A stretch of 6,735 nt of DNA from positions 1-6,735 of the forward strand of contig DXGD01000363.1 of NCBI GenBank assembly GCA_019114115.1. Direction: 5' to 3'. Below are positions 6,479 to 6,735 of the stretch, piece by piece. Both the position numbers and the translations under genes were made by a program. The notes beneath the pieces are model-generated. The model had not been told where the DNA came from. It saw only the letters and a program-made list of their open reading frames with translations, and searched no databases. Numbering within the stretch: the stretch's first letter is position 1; each line of letters opens with the position of its first letter. The stretch is from Candidatus Nesterenkonia stercoripullorum. Its GTDB lineage: Bacteria; Actinomycetota; Actinomycetes; Actinomycetales; Micrococcaceae.

Positions 6479-6735
6479 CTAGAGAGAGACGCTCGTTCCG
6501 GAGACGCTCTCGGCGATCTCCTGATACGTGGCGAACAGAATCGAGGCATCGGGGATCTCCACTGTCGCGGGCATCCCCTGGCCGTTGAGCAGGACGAAGC
6601 GCAACTGGTCTCCACGGTTCTTCTTGTCCCGGCGGATCCCCTCGAGCAGCTGGTTCCAGCGGTCGTCGCGGTAGGTCGTCGGCAGTCCCAGCGACTGCAG
6701 GATGCTGTGATGGCGATCCGCCGTGGGATCGTCGA
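6479..6735 (-). CDS. aroB: 3-dehydroquinate synthase, C-terminal 84 residues (partial)
   Basis: AroB converts DAHP to 3-dehydroquinate in the shikimate pathway to aromatic amino acids. Only the C-terminal helical domain is in the window, starting DDPTADRHHSILQSLGLP. It contains the family stretch LLEGIRRDKKNRGDQLRFVL, whose RDKK motif and following RFV are characteristic, and ends ESVSGTSVSL before TAG (6481-6479). The rest of the gene lies beyond the right edge. The next gene on the same strand is efp. In Mycobacterium tuberculosis aroD and pepQ lie between aroB and efp, but here there is only a 151-base gap. The match rests on about one quarter of the protein but is distinctive. Confidence 0.92.
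   Translation of the reverse strand, partial: DDPTADRHHSILQSLGLPTTYRDDRWNQLLEGIRRDKKNRGDQLRFVLLNGQGMPATVEIPDASILFATYQEIAESVSGTSVSL

Noticed and set aside
6412..6615. 67-codon minus-strand frame at the aroB end
   Set aside because: It is a different reading frame of the same strand across the true aroB C-terminus, which has clear family motifs.

Overview
The window is high-GC DNA whose proteins look like those of an actinobacterium. The gene order pyrR-pyrB-pyrC-membrane protein-carA-carB matches the pyrimidine locus I know from Mycobacterium (pyrR to carB around Rv1379-Rv1384) and from Arthrobacter-type Micrococcales. Several protein stretches (EF-P loop, CarA, PyrC) resemble what I recall of Micrococcaceae such as Arthrobacter or Nesterenkonia. 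That placement is from memory, not from a search. All genes lie on the minus strand, so the window is read from right to left.

Right end (6735 to 5318): the C-terminal end of aroB (shikimate pathway) stops at 6479 and is followed at once by a 12-bp stem-loop. A 151-bp gap then carries a candidate promoter whose -10 box lies inside a 15-bp palindrome. Next come efp (elongation factor P, GTG start) and nusB (antitermination factor, GTG start), which overlap by GTGA.

Middle (5317 to 5134): a 184-bp gap that serves as the leader of the pyr operon. Just before the GTG start of pyrR it holds a 12-of-12 match to the core of the PyrR-binding loop. That loop sits in a stem whose 3' arm is the pyrR Shine-Dalgarno sequence. 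This is the arrangement expected for translational repression by PyrR, as reported in Mycobacterium smegmatis.

Left part (5133 to 1): pyrR, pyrB, pyrC, a membrane-anchored PH-like protein of unknown function, carA and the first 41 codons of carB. The four junctions from pyrR to carA are ATGA overlaps, and carA/carB overlap by 8 bases, so the operon is fully coupled. CarAB makes carbamoyl phosphate, PyrB makes carbamoyl aspartate and PyrC closes it to dihydroorotate. PyrR senses uridine nucleotides and controls the set.

No mobile element, tRNA, rRNA or CRISPR array was seen, and every complete gene has an intact frame. This is a conserved housekeeping region rather than a new system. The points most worth following are the PyrR leader switch and the unexplained membrane protein embedded in the operon.
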